A stretch of DNA of 64,000 nucleotides, taken from positions 28,185 to 92,184 of the forward strand of contig JAHDLC010000016.1 in assembly GCA_018436595.1 (NCBI GenBank), given 5' to 3'. Position numbers and translations under genes: made by a program. Below, one piece after another: positions 10,868 through 18,700 of the stretch. The stretch's first letter is position 1; each line of letters opens with the position of its first letter. This DNA is from Synergistaceae bacterium. Lineage in GTDB: Bacteria > Synergistota > Synergistia > Synergistales > Aminobacteriaceae. The notes beneath the pieces were generated by a model. That model was not told where the DNA came from. It did not search any database and saw nothing but the letters and a program-made list of their open reading frames with translations.

Positions 10868-11224
10868 TTGAAGAAGGAAAACCGGCTCAGGGAATTTGAA
10901 TACCTGTATAACGCCCTTGCTGACAAAAGGGGGCTTGATATTGTTGCCATGGATATGGAAGGATCGGCTGCCATCTCGGATACCTTTGTCCTGGTAACGG
11001 CCAATTCGGAAATCCACATGGGAACTCTCAGGGATGCGGCCCTTGAAGCATTTCACACACAAGGTTTGCAGACCACCGTCGAAGGATATGACAGCTCCCA
11101 GTGGCGTCTCATAGATGCGGGCGAAGTGGTGGTTCATGTCTTCAGCAGGGCCGGGCGGGACCATTATAAGCTCGAAAAGCTCTGGGGCGACGCGCCGACG
11201 TTCAATTTTACATACGAAGACTGA
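10868..11224 (+). CDS. rsfS: Ribosomal silencing factor RsfS
   Basis: RsfS binds L14 and blocks subunit joining when nutrients are short. The 118-residue product has the family features LADKRGLDIVAMDM, ISDTFVLVTANSEIH (S-D-x-F/V-I-x-S region) and the C-terminal WRLIDAGEVVVHVFSRAGRDHYKLEKLWGD signature, split here only by normal variation. The start is TTG 10868 after a long purine-rich site (AAGGAGAAGGTGAAGGA). nadD-LCP-rsfS is a conserved order. A terminator follows 13 bases downstream. Confidence 0.93.
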   Translation: MKKENRLREFEYLYNALADKRGLDIVAMDMEGSAAISDTFVLVTANSEIHMGTLRDAALEAFHTQGLQTTVEGYDSSQWRLIDAGEVVVHVFSRAGRDHYKLEKLWGDAPTFNFTYED

Positions 11225-11236
11225 AGTGACGACAAC

Positions 11237-11276
11237 AAATGCAGCTGCCGTACAAGACCGGAAGCTGCATTTTTTT
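11237..11276 (+). terminator. Rho-independent terminator after rsfS, shared with convergent tpiA
   Basis: AAATGCAGCT (11237-11246) pairs with AGCTGCATTT (from 11263); an inner CCG/CGG adds to the stem, and seven T's follow. The T-run serves the plus-strand rsfS message. The reverse orientation ends in ATTTGTTG, a weaker but usable signal for tpiA. The rest of the 113-base convergent gap to 11338 holds nothing else recognisable. Confidence 0.85.
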
Positions 11277-11337
11277 AAAGATTCAATGTGTCCTATAATA
11301 TATCTTATGTTACGTTTTGCTGTGCATTGAGCTGTTT

Positions 11338-12114
11338 TTACCCAGCGAAGGCCTTCCTGTAGTTTTCGTAAATTGCCAGGAAAGAGTCCACTTTCAGCGA
11401 CGCTCCGCCTACCAGCGCTCCGTGGATGTCCTGCCTGGAAAGAAGCTCCGCCGCATTTGAATCCTTGACGCTTCCTCCGTACAGCACGGGAATCAGTGAC
11501 CCGCTGCCGAAAGCCTCAAGGGCCAGTTTCGCCGCAAAGGCACAGACTTCCTGGGCATCATCGGGGCTTGCGTTTTTTCCGGTCCCGATGGCCCATACAG
11601 GTTCATATGCAAGGACGAGATCCCGGGCCCGGACTTCCGGCACGGACTGGAAAGCTGAAAGAAGCTGATCCTGCACCACCTGGATCGTTTTGCCCCCTTC
11701 CCGTTCTTCCAGGGTTTCCCCGAAACAAAGGACGGTCTTCAGCCCGGAGTTCAGGGCTTTTTCCAGTTTCCTGGCCACGACTTCATTGGTTTCTCCAAAT
11801 ATGTGACGGCGTTCACTATGCCCCACCAGGACGTGAGAGCATCCAACGGACCGGACCATAGCCATTGACACGGCACCGGTGAATGCGCCCCTGTCCTCGA
11901 AATAGCCGTCCTGGGCTCCTGCCGAAACGGGACCGGCCGGGAGAGCCTTCAGAACTGCCGGGATAGCAAGGAAGGGCGGGAAAAGGCAGATGTCCACACA
12001 ATCACTTCCATACAGTCTTCCGGAAATCCTGTCCGCCAGGGAGCGGCAGAACTCTTCCCCTTCTTCCGGGAGCATGTTCATTTTCCAGTTTCCGTAAAGA
12101 TAAATTTTTTTCAT
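11338..12114 (-). CDS. tpiA: Triosephosphate isomerase
   Basis: TpiA interconverts dihydroxyacetone phosphate and glyceraldehyde 3-phosphate. The 258-residue protein begins MKKIYLYGNWKMN with the catalytic Asn/Lys, has catalytic His in VLVGHSERRHIFGE, Glu in LAYEPVWAIGTGKNA and the phosphate-binding loop LYGGSVKDSNA. ATG 12114 is six bases after GAGGAGG; the longer frame begins with a GTG inside that ribosome-binding site and is rejected. It is last in the rapZ-yvcK-whiA-pgk-tpiA run, 29 bases after pgk. Confidence 0.97.
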   Translation of the reverse strand: MKKIYLYGNWKMNMLPEEGEEFCRSLADRISGRLYGSDCVDICLFPPFLAIPAVLKALPAGPVSAGAQDGYFEDRGAFTGAVSMAMVRSVGCSHVLVGHSERRHIFGETNEVVARKLEKALNSGLKTVLCFGETLEEREGGKTIQVVQDQLLSAFQSVPEVRARDLVLAYEPVWAIGTGKNASPDDAQEVCAFAAKLALEAFGSGSLIPVLYGGSVKDSNAAELLSRQDIHGALVGGASLKVDSFLAIYENYRKAFAG

Positions 12115-12143
12115 GTCCGGCCTCCTCACGGGATGTTTTCTTT

Positions 12144-13334
12144 CTACTCGGCAAGCAGGGGCATTATTCCCGGGAGCTGCCTGCCTTCGCAGAATTCAAG
12201 GCTCGCTCCCCCGCCGGTGGAAACGTGGGAAACGTTGCGGTCGAACCCGAGCTTTTTCGCTGCGGAAGCCGTGTCGCCGCCCCCGATAACCGTCAGTCCC
12301 CCGTTTTGCGTGCTCCGGGCGACTCCTTCGGCAACAGTTCGCGTTCCCTTCTCGAACAGCGGGTTTTCAAATACTCCCATGGGACCGTTCCAGAGGACTG
12401 TTCTGGCTCCTGCCGCCTTGTTTGCAAAGAGTTCCGCTGTCTTCGGGCCAATGTCGAGACCCATAAGGTCCTCGGGAATTTCGTCGGCAGGCACGATCCT
12501 CTCGCCCTGTGATGTGTCCGGGGAGGATCCTGCGACCACGTCGACGGGAAGAAGAATTTCGACACCTTGTTCCCGGGCTTTTTTCATCATTTCAAGCGCA
12601 AATCCGGCTTTCTCGGATTCGAAAAGGGACCGTCCGATACCGGATCCCCCCGCCTTCAGAAAAGTGAAGGCCATACCTCCCCCTATGAGAATGGCGGTCG
12701 CCTTGTCCATAAGATGCTCCACCACTCCGATTTTATCGGACACTTTTGCCCCTCCGAGGATGAGAACGAAGGGTTTCTCCGGGGCCTCGCTCACTGCTGA
12801 GAGCATGTTGACCTCCCTCTCAAGCAGGAACCCTGAGAATGAGGGCAGAATCTTCATGATGGCGTTTGTGGACGCGTCTGCCCTGTGGGAGGCACTGAAC
12901 GCGTCCATGACAAATACGTCGAAGGGGGCTGCGAGAGATGCAGCAAATTGGGCGTCGTTTTCCTGTTCCTGGGGATGAAAACGAAGATTTTCAAGCAGCA
13001 GAAGATTTCCAGGGGAGAGGGATGCAAGGGCTGTTTCGACCTCCGGTCCGATGCACTCCCTGCAGAATTTGACAGGATGGCCGAGAACCTTTTCCACTGC
13101 TGCTGCGATGTGGGAAAGGGACATTTCGGGCACAATTTTACCCTTTGGCCTGCCGAGGTGGGAACAGAGGGCGACCTTCGCGTTTGACTTCAGCAGTGCG
13201 GAAATAGTGTCCCTGTGAGCCGATATCCTGGTGAAATCCGTTACTTCACCGTTTTTTACAGGTACGTTGAAATCCACCCTGAGCAACACCTTTTTTTCTG
13301 CGGTGCTCTGGTGGGAAAACAGACGGAGTTTCAT
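12144..13334 (-). CDS. pgk: Phosphoglycerate kinase
   Basis: Pgk makes ATP from 1,3-bisphosphoglycerate. The 396-residue protein has the N-terminal substrate motif VLLRVDFNVPVKNGEVTD, the LCSHLGRPKGK loop, ILGGAKVSDKI, and the C-terminal nucleotide motif NGPMGVFENP followed by TVIGGGDTASA. ATG 13334 is preceded by GGAGGAAGG; a TTG two codons upstream is possible but sits too close to that site. It is paired with tpiA downstream and follows whiA by 24 bases. gap is not adjacent. Confidence 0.96.
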   Translation of the reverse strand: MKLRLFSHQSTAEKKVLLRVDFNVPVKNGEVTDFTRISAHRDTISALLKSNAKVALCSHLGRPKGKIVPEMSLSHIAAAVEKVLGHPVKFCRECIGPEVETALASLSPGNLLLLENLRFHPQEQENDAQFAASLAAPFDVFVMDAFSASHRADASTNAIMKILPSFSGFLLEREVNMLSAVSEAPEKPFVLILGGAKVSDKIGVVEHLMDKATAILIGGGMAFTFLKAGGSGIGRSLFESEKAGFALEMMKKAREQGVEILLPVDVVAGSSPDTSQGERIVPADEIPEDLMGLDIGPKTAELFANKAAGARTVLWNGPMGVFENPLFEKGTRTVAEGVARSTQNGGLTVIGGGDTASAAKKLGFDRNVSHVSTGGGASLEFCEGRQLPGIMPLLAE

Positions 13335-13358
13335 GGACAACCTTCCTCCTTCCGATAA

Positions 13359-14279
13359 TCAATTCCTCTCGCCGCTCTCTGCGGCTGAACCCATAACATG
13401 TTCGAGCTTTTTCCACCGATATTGTACAGTACTTTTGCTGATGGGAGGCGACTGCAGCTTCCCGAGTTCCTCGAGGGTGACGCTGGGATTGGTGATCCTC
13501 GACATCACGAGGTTTTTCAGGACATCGGGCAGGGATTCGAAACCCGGCGCGGAAACAGCCGCCCGGGCAAGGTCAAGCTGCCGCGTAGCAGCATCCAGGG
13601 ATTTGCGGATGTTTGACGAGTCACAATTCACCAGCATGTTCGCCCTGTTTCTCATGGATCGGACGATGGCTTTTTCCTCCATGCGGAGCGATGTTTTCAC
13701 AAGGCCTATTCTGATGAGAAACGTGACGATTTCCTCCTGGTTGCGGAGGGTGATTTCATGTTTTCCCTGTATATGCCTCCTGCCGAAGGAGAAACCGCTT
13801 TTTTTCAGCATGGTGGCGGCGGTGAGTTCCGTTTCCCTGGAAGGAACCCTGAAACTAAGGTAATAGCCGCTTTTGGGAATGTAGAGTGCCCCGCAGCTTC
13901 CCCAGAGACCTCGCAGCCAGTCGGGCCGTTTCCTTTCAAAACGGGACATGTCATCCATCCGGTTTTCGTGCAGAAAGAGCAGCTTTTCGGGAAAGCGGAG
14001 AAAGACCTTTCCCTTGAGCGATCTCGGAATGCTCAGAAGGGGCGGAAATTCGTGAATGGAGCCGAGGTCCGCTTCTCCCCAGAGTTTGATCAAACGTCGG
14101 AAAAGCCACAGCCTGCTGCTGGAAAGGAGCAGCTCTTTTCCGGTTCTTTCGGTGATTCTCATTCCCTGGAGTATGCCGCGGATCTCGCCCAGGGCTTCTG
14201 TCCGGTCCTTGCAGGCTGCCGTGAGCCATTCATCCCACATAAAGGAAGAGAGTATTTTCCCTGAATCGGTGTTTGTCAA
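13359..14279 (-). CDS. whiA: WhiA-family DNA-binding regulator
   Basis: WhiA has a LAGLIDADG-like N-terminal fold joined to a helix-turn-helix. It controls sporulation in Streptomyces and affects division and chromosome handling in Bacillus. The 306-residue protein shows the homing-endonuclease-like region (LWGSCGALYIPKSGYYLSF, then RRHIQGKHEITLRNQEEIVTFLIRIG) and a C-terminal HTH (SVTLEELGKLQSPPISKSTVQYRWKKLE). The start is TTG 14279, five bases after the yvcK stop; an in-frame ATG at 14240 is an alternative. The N-terminal third is divergent, but the rapZ-yvcK-whiA order is diagnostic. Confidence 0.85.
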   Translation of the reverse strand: MTNTDSGKILSSFMWDEWLTAACKDRTEALGEIRGILQGMRITERTGKELLLSSSRLWLFRRLIKLWGEADLGSIHEFPPLLSIPRSLKGKVFLRFPEKLLFLHENRMDDMSRFERKRPDWLRGLWGSCGALYIPKSGYYLSFRVPSRETELTAATMLKKSGFSFGRRHIQGKHEITLRNQEEIVTFLIRIGLVKTSLRMEEKAIVRSMRNRANMLVNCDSSNIRKSLDAATRQLDLARAAVSAPGFESLPDVLKNLVMSRITNPSVTLEELGKLQSPPISKSTVQYRWKKLEHVMGSAAESGERN

Positions 14280-14284
14280 GGAGA

Positions 14285-15406
14285 TCAGTCCTCTTTCAGT
14301 TCGCGGCAGAGGCGGATAAGGAGGTGGGACAATCCCTGCCCGTCATGCCGGAGAAGAGAGCCTTCAATGATGTGTACGAAATTCCCCTCGAGGAGGATGC
14401 ATCCCATATCATCCAATTCATCCCTGTCCCTGTCCGTTGCTACCAGTGGAACGGCCCCTTCGTTTCCGTACTTTTCCATGAGGTGGAGTGGGATTTCACC
14501 GGCATTGGCGATGACATAATCAGGAGGAACGCCCATGGCGGCTGCAATCCACCGTACGTGTTCGGCCAGGGAAAAGCCTTCCGTCTCCCCCGGTTGGGTC
14601 ATAAGATTGCAGATGTACACTTTCGGGACCGCCGCTTTTCTCAGCCGTTCCGCTACCCTGGGAATGAGAAGATTGGGGATGACGCTGGTAAAAAGGCTCC
14701 CCGGTCCCAGGACAAGAATTTCGGCTTCGTCAATAGCCCGAAGGACATCGCCCACAGGGCGGGCATCCAGGGGTTCGAGCCAGATTTTCCTGATCTTGCT
14801 TCCGTGCTCGGAAATGGAAAGTTCTCCCCTGATTCTCTCTCCAGCAACGGTTTCGGCAACCAGGGACACGGCTTCCGTAGTCACCGGGAGAACCCGTCCC
14901 CGTATAGCGAGAAGGTTGTTCATCTCTTCGACCGCCCGTCGGAAATCACCGGTCTGTTCAGATATGGCCAGAAGCATGAGATTGCCGAGGCTGTGCCCGG
15001 CAAGGGCTCCCCTGTCGAAACGGAAATCGAGGAGCCGTCTAAGGGCGCTGTCGTTCTCCGCAAGGGCTACGATACAGTTCCTGACATCCCCCGGGGGGAG
15101 GACACCCCACTCTTCCCGGAGTCTCCCCGAACTTCCGCCTTCGTCGGTGACTGTGACCACCGCAACGATGTTCCGGGTAAAACTCTTCAGGCCGCGCAGG
15201 AGGGTTGAAAGGCCGGTGCCCCCTCCCAGGGCCGTCACATAGGGACCCATAGAAAGCCTGTATTCCACGGCCCTGGAAATGGCGGCCTTTTTTTTCCCGG
15301 AGGTGCCGTTGAAGGAAGAAAGTTCCCATCGTTCCCTGAAACGCAATAAAACAGCCATGACCAGTGCAGTCATTAAACCGAGGATGTAGGCCAGGATGCT
15401 GTCCAT
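14285..15406 (-). CDS. yvcK: YvcK/CofD-like protein with N-terminal membrane segment
   Basis: YvcK proteins bind UDP-sugars and are needed for cell-wall synthesis under gluconeogenic growth in Bacillus. The 373-residue protein has the CofD-like core: VTALGGGTGLSTLLRGLK, VVTVTDEGGSSGRLREEWG, PPGDVRNCIVALAE, GHSLGNLMLLA, and LGPGSLFTSVIPNLL. Its first 24 residues form a hydrophobic helix (DSILAYILGLMTALVMAVLL) before a basic linker, so this copy is probably tethered to the membrane. ATG 15406 follows a GGTGAGC site and lies two bases after the rapZ stop. Confidence 0.9.
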   Translation of the reverse strand: MDSILAYILGLMTALVMAVLLRFRERWELSSFNGTSGKKKAAISRAVEYRLSMGPYVTALGGGTGLSTLLRGLKSFTRNIVAVVTVTDEGGSSGRLREEWGVLPPGDVRNCIVALAENDSALRRLLDFRFDRGALAGHSLGNLMLLAISEQTGDFRRAVEEMNNLLAIRGRVLPVTTEAVSLVAETVAGERIRGELSISEHGSKIRKIWLEPLDARPVGDVLRAIDEAEILVLGPGSLFTSVIPNLLIPRVAERLRKAAVPKVYICNLMTQPGETEGFSLAEHVRWIAAAMGVPPDYVIANAGEIPLHLMEKYGNEGAVPLVATDRDRDELDDMGCILLEGNFVHIIEGSLLRHDGQGLSHLLIRLCRELKED

Positions 15407-15408
15407 GC

Positions 15409-16296
15409 TCACCAGCCCTGTTCTCTCGCGATATCCCTGTGCCTGAGAGAGCACATGCCCCCGAAAGGCCGGAAATACGCCGCCAGCCTTTCGGCCACGG
15501 CCACCGATCTGTGGCGGCCTCCCGTACAGCCGATGCCGATGTGAAGGTGGGATTTTCCCGTGCTGAAATAGAGCGGAATGACGTGCTCGAGAAAGGAAAC
15601 CAGTCGTTTCCAGAACTCCTCAGCTTCCCCTGAATTCCAGATATGGCCTTGGACCTCTCCGTCCTGTCCTGAGAGATCCTGGAGTTCCGGTATATAGTAT
15701 GGGTTTGAGAGGAACCGGACGTCGAAAAGGAAGTCGCAGTCCGCAGGAGGTCCGTACTTGAAACCGAAAGAGGTAAAGATGAGAACATCCTGCAGGGCAG
15801 GACCGCTCACTTCGGAAAGAAGTTTCTTCCTTATCTGCGGAAGAGAGAGGCCGGACGTGTCGAGTACCGTGTCGGAAAGGTCAAGAATCGGCCTTAGGCG
15901 AATCCGTTCCCTGGAGATCCCGTCGAGAAAGGTGCCTTCGTCGTGGAGAGGATGCCGTCTGCGGGTCGCTTCGAAACGGGCAAGCAACGCTCTGTCCGAG
16001 GCGTCGAGAAAGAGAATGCTGACCTCGGGAATCTGGGTCTTCAATGCCGAGACCGCCGTCGGAAAATCGTCGAGAAGAGTGTCTCCACGGACGTCAACTA
16101 CAGCTGCTACCCCGTTCCTCACGGCGGCCCGGTGTTTTCCGAGGATGACCATAAGCTGGGAAAGCAACGCCGGAGGGATATTGTCGATGGCGAACATTCC
16201 CTGATCTTCAAGCACCTTCAGAGCAGTGGATTTGCCTGCTCCGGACATGCCGGTGAGAATGACGCATTTTTTCACGCCCTGGAATTCACTGTCCAT
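15409..16296 (-). CDS. rapZ: RapZ-family nucleotide-binding protein
   Basis: RapZ (YvcJ) binds nucleotides. In E. coli it adapts GlmZ small RNA for RNase E and senses glucosamine 6-phosphate; elsewhere its target is unclear. The 295-residue protein has Walker A GMSGAGKSTAL near residue 16, the NIPPALL element, VDVRGDTL, RRRHPL and the C-terminal cysteine/basic motif GIGCTGGRHRSVAVAERLA. Length is typical. It precedes yvcK and whiA by two and five bases respectively in transcript order, the classic trio. It follows mog by 48 bases. Confidence 0.93.
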   Translation of the reverse strand: MDSEFQGVKKCVILTGMSGAGKSTALKVLEDQGMFAIDNIPPALLSQLMVILGKHRAAVRNGVAAVVDVRGDTLLDDFPTAVSALKTQIPEVSILFLDASDRALLARFEATRRRHPLHDEGTFLDGISRERIRLRPILDLSDTVLDTSGLSLPQIRKKLLSEVSGPALQDVLIFTSFGFKYGPPADCDFLFDVRFLSNPYYIPELQDLSGQDGEVQGHIWNSGEAEEFWKRLVSFLEHVIPLYFSTGKSHLHIGIGCTGGRHRSVAVAERLAAYFRPFGGMCSLRHRDIAREQGW

Positions 16297-16344
16297 GAAA
16301 CTACCCCCGTTCCCCTTCTGCCGGAAACCTGAAGGTTCGCTTTC

Positions 16345-17160
16345 TTATGAAGGAGAGCCGCACTCCCCGTCCCAGCCGCGGAGTATCTCTACACCATGCC
16401 TCAGTGCCGGGGCTATGGCATCGAAACATTCCGTCGCGGCCCTGGCGCTTCCAGGGAGGGACATTATAAGAGTTTCACCCCGGATGACGGCATTGCCCCT
16501 GCTCAGCATGGCTTTGGGCGTTATTTTCAGGGATGCCTGACGCATTGCCTCGCCGATTCCGGGGACTTTTCTTTCCGCAATAGCCTCCAGGGCTTCAGGT
16601 GTGATGTCCCTCGTGGAGAACCCCGTTCCTCCGGTGCACAGTATCAGGTGGAGGTCGTGTCGGTCTGTCCAGTCCTGCAGTGTCGTCACGATCGCTTCAT
16701 GTTCGTCGGGGACGACGGAAGAGGCGACGGTATCGCAGCCGATTCCCCTCAGCCGTTCGGCCAGGGCGGGGCCTGAAGTGTCTTCTCTTTCTCCCCTGCT
16801 TCCCTTGTCGCTGACAGTGAGTACCCCTGCATTGAGAGGACGTAAAAAATTCGCTTCTGCGGATACAGTGATGAATCCCCCTCTCTCCCCGCTGAGTTTC
16901 GGAAAGGGAAGGGACGGCAAAACAGCCCGAAAAAGAGCTTCTCCGGCGGAAAAGAAAAAGTCCTCGGGGAATTCTCCGGCCGGGAGTATGAATCCGGCTG
17001 CGTTATCAGGAAGAGAGGAGAAACCTCCGGGAGGAAGAAGAAAGAGCTCTTTTTCCGATCCGTTGAAAGACGTTTTTCCGGCCGCATTAATGCCGATGTA
17101 GCAGAGGGTGTGGACGAAGAGTTCTCCCCGTTCCTTTTCCAGAATTTCAAGAATCCGCAT
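16345..17160 (-). CDS. mog: Molybdopterin adenylyltransferase (Mog/MoaB) with unassigned N-terminal domain
   Basis: Mog adenylates molybdopterin before metal insertion. The C-terminal 160 residues are canonical: VLTVSDKGSRGEREDTSGP, CTGGTGFSTRDITPEA, VPGIGEAMRQAS, LSRGNAVIRG and LIMSLPGS. About 110 residues precede this domain (from MRILEILEKERGELF) that I do not recognise; single-domain Mog is about 160-195 residues. The extension is in frame with no better start inside, and shares its first 14 bases with the end of moaC. It may be a domain fusion specific to this lineage. This is the last gene of the cofactor block. Confidence 0.9.
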   Translation of the reverse strand: MRILEILEKERGELFVHTLCYIGINAAGKTSFNGSEKELFLLPPGGFSSLPDNAAGFILPAGEFPEDFFFSAGEALFRAVLPSLPFPKLSGERGGFITVSAEANFLRPLNAGVLTVSDKGSRGEREDTSGPALAERLRGIGCDTVASSVVPDEHEAIVTTLQDWTDRHDLHLILCTGGTGFSTRDITPEALEAIAERKVPGIGEAMRQASLKITPKAMLSRGNAVIRGETLIMSLPGSARAATECFDAIAPALRHGVEILRGWDGECGSPS

Positions 17161-17683
17161 TGCCGTTCATCCCCTCCGCGATGTATGTACCGCTTTTGCC
17201 GCCCGTTTTTTTCAGAAGGCGTATTCCTTCGATGATCATGTCCTTGGAGATGCCCTTGCACATATCATACACCGTGAGGGCTGCAACAGACACGCCCGTG
17301 AGGGCTTCCATCTCCACTCCCGTGACATCCCTCGCGGCGATGGTGCAGGAAATTCTGATCCTGCCCCTTTCCTCCAGGAAATAACATTTCACTTCCGCTC
17401 TATCTATGCGGATGCCATGGCACAGTGGAATGAGTTCGGGGGTTTTTTTCACGGCCATAATGCCTGCGGTCTCTGCTATTTTCAGGACATCCCCCTTTTT
17501 TGAATAGCCGTCGGCCGAGAGTTGTTCGCACACTGCCCTGTCAAGGATAACCCATCCTTCAGCGACAGCGGTGCGAAGGGTTTCCGGCTTTCCGCTCACA
17601 TCGACCATCCGGGGCCTTCCTTCGCCGTCAAGATGGGAAAAAACTGGTTCCTTATCCTGCCCGAAAAAAACGTCATCTGCCAT
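17147..17683 (-). CDS. moaC: Cyclic pyranopterin monophosphate synthase
   Basis: MoaC converts the MoaA product into cyclic pyranopterin monophosphate, the first stable pterin intermediate. The 178-residue protein has MVDVSGKPETLRTAVAEG at the start, KKTPELIPLCHGI in the middle, and GVEMEALTGVSVAALTVYDMCK followed by KDMIIEGIRLLKKTGGKSG, the catalytic segment with the conserved Asp and Lys. About 20 extra residues precede the usual start. It is 3 bases after moaA and overlaps mog by 14 bases, so pathway order follows gene order. Confidence 0.96.
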   Translation of the reverse strand: MADDVFFGQDKEPVFSHLDGEGRPRMVDVSGKPETLRTAVAEGWVILDRAVCEQLSADGYSKKGDVLKIAETAGIMAVKKTPELIPLCHGIRIDRAEVKCYFLEERGRIRISCTIAARDVTGVEMEALTGVSVAALTVYDMCKGISKDMIIEGIRLLKKTGGKSGTYIAEGMNGNADS

Positions 17684-17686
17684 GGG

Positions 17687-18700
17687 TTATCCTCCGATCT
17701 GGGACATGTGCCGTTCTTCCTGAAAGGCTTCCGCTCCTTCTTCTGAAGGAACGCCCGTTGCTCCCCTTCTGGGTTTCCTGGAAACGGCGTGCAGGATGCC
17801 TTCCCGTACAGCTCCGGCATCCTTGGCGCGAAGGCCTTCAAGGAGGGGAACACCGAAATTTCCGAAAAGGCAGGGCCGCACGACGCCTGTGGATGTCACC
17901 CGAAGCCGGTTGCAAAGATGGCAGAAATGGTCGGAGACCGCTGAAATGATGCCTACCCTCTGCCCGGTGACGCTGTTTCGGAAATAACGGGAGGGACCGC
18001 AAATGTTTGACCTGTTTTCCTTTGACGGGCAGCTCATCCACTGATCCGGGTCCGGAAGCCGGGAAAGAATCTCCTCAGCGGGGACAAACTGCGACTGGGA
18101 CCAGACATCCTTGTCCAGGGGCATGAATTCGATAAACCTGAGAGTCGCGTCTTTTTCGGCTGCAAACCCGACAAGGGCCGCTATCTCGTCGAAGTTGAAG
18201 TCTCGCATGACAACCGAATTCAGTTTGACAGGAACTCCTTTTGTCTGCCGGACAGCATCTATTCCGCGAAGGACTCTTTGCAGATCTCCCGTGCGGGTGG
18301 TCTGAAGAAATTTTTCCGCGTTCAGGGTATCAAGGCTTACGTTCAGCGAATCCAGGCCCAGTCCGGAGATTCTTTCAGCCCATTTTTCGAGAAGGGAACC
18401 ATTTGTCGTGACTGCAATCCTGAGATGCGGATGGGCTTCTTTCACCGATTCAAGAAAAGGAACAAACCCCTTCCTCACGAAGGGCTCTCCGCCGGTGAAC
18501 CTGATTTTCCTGACCCCGAGGTCAGTCAGAATGCTGCACAGGAAGAGCATATCTTCGTAGGTTAAAATTTTTTCATGCGGTATCCACTCAATGCCCTCCG
18601 CGGGCATGCAGTAAATACAACGAAAATTGCACCTGTCAGTTACTGAAATCCTCACATAATCAAGCACCCGTCCGAAAGAATCCTGCATTATTCCGGCCAT
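17687..18700 (-). CDS. moaA: GTP 3',8-cyclase (radical SAM)
   Basis: MoaA is the radical SAM enzyme starting molybdopterin synthesis from GTP. The 337-residue protein has the N-terminal cluster CNFRCIYC (C-x3-C-x2-C), the GGEPFVRKG SAM motif, FIEFMPL, and a second cluster CHLCNRLRVTSTGVVRPCL near residue 265. It ends in the conserved C-terminal Gly-Gly used in catalysis. ATG 18700 lies six bases after GGGAGG and overlaps the stop of the upstream moeA-PBP gene by 13 bases; the longer frame adds residues encoded within that gene. Confidence 0.95.
   Translation of the reverse strand: MAGIMQDSFGRVLDYVRISVTDRCNFRCIYCMPAEGIEWIPHEKILTYEDMLFLCSILTDLGVRKIRFTGGEPFVRKGFVPFLESVKEAHPHLRIAVTTNGSLLEKWAERISGLGLDSLNVSLDTLNAEKFLQTTRTGDLQRVLRGIDAVRQTKGVPVKLNSVVMRDFNFDEIAALVGFAAEKDATLRFIEFMPLDKDVWSQSQFVPAEEILSRLPDPDQWMSCPSKENRSNICGPSRYFRNSVTGQRVGIISAVSDHFCHLCNRLRVTSTGVVRPCLFGNFGVPLLEGLRAKDAGAVREGILHAVSRKPRRGATGVPSEEGAEAFQEERHMSQIGG

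Noticed and set aside
14251..14279. TTGACA, 17 bases, AATACT overlapping the whiA TTG start
   Set aside because: It would need a nearly leaderless start at ATG 14240. The match may be coincidental because the TTGACA is formed by start-codon bases.
14273..15208. A 311-codon plus-strand open frame
   Set aside because: It is antisense to yvcK and overlaps the whiA start; no recognisable motifs.
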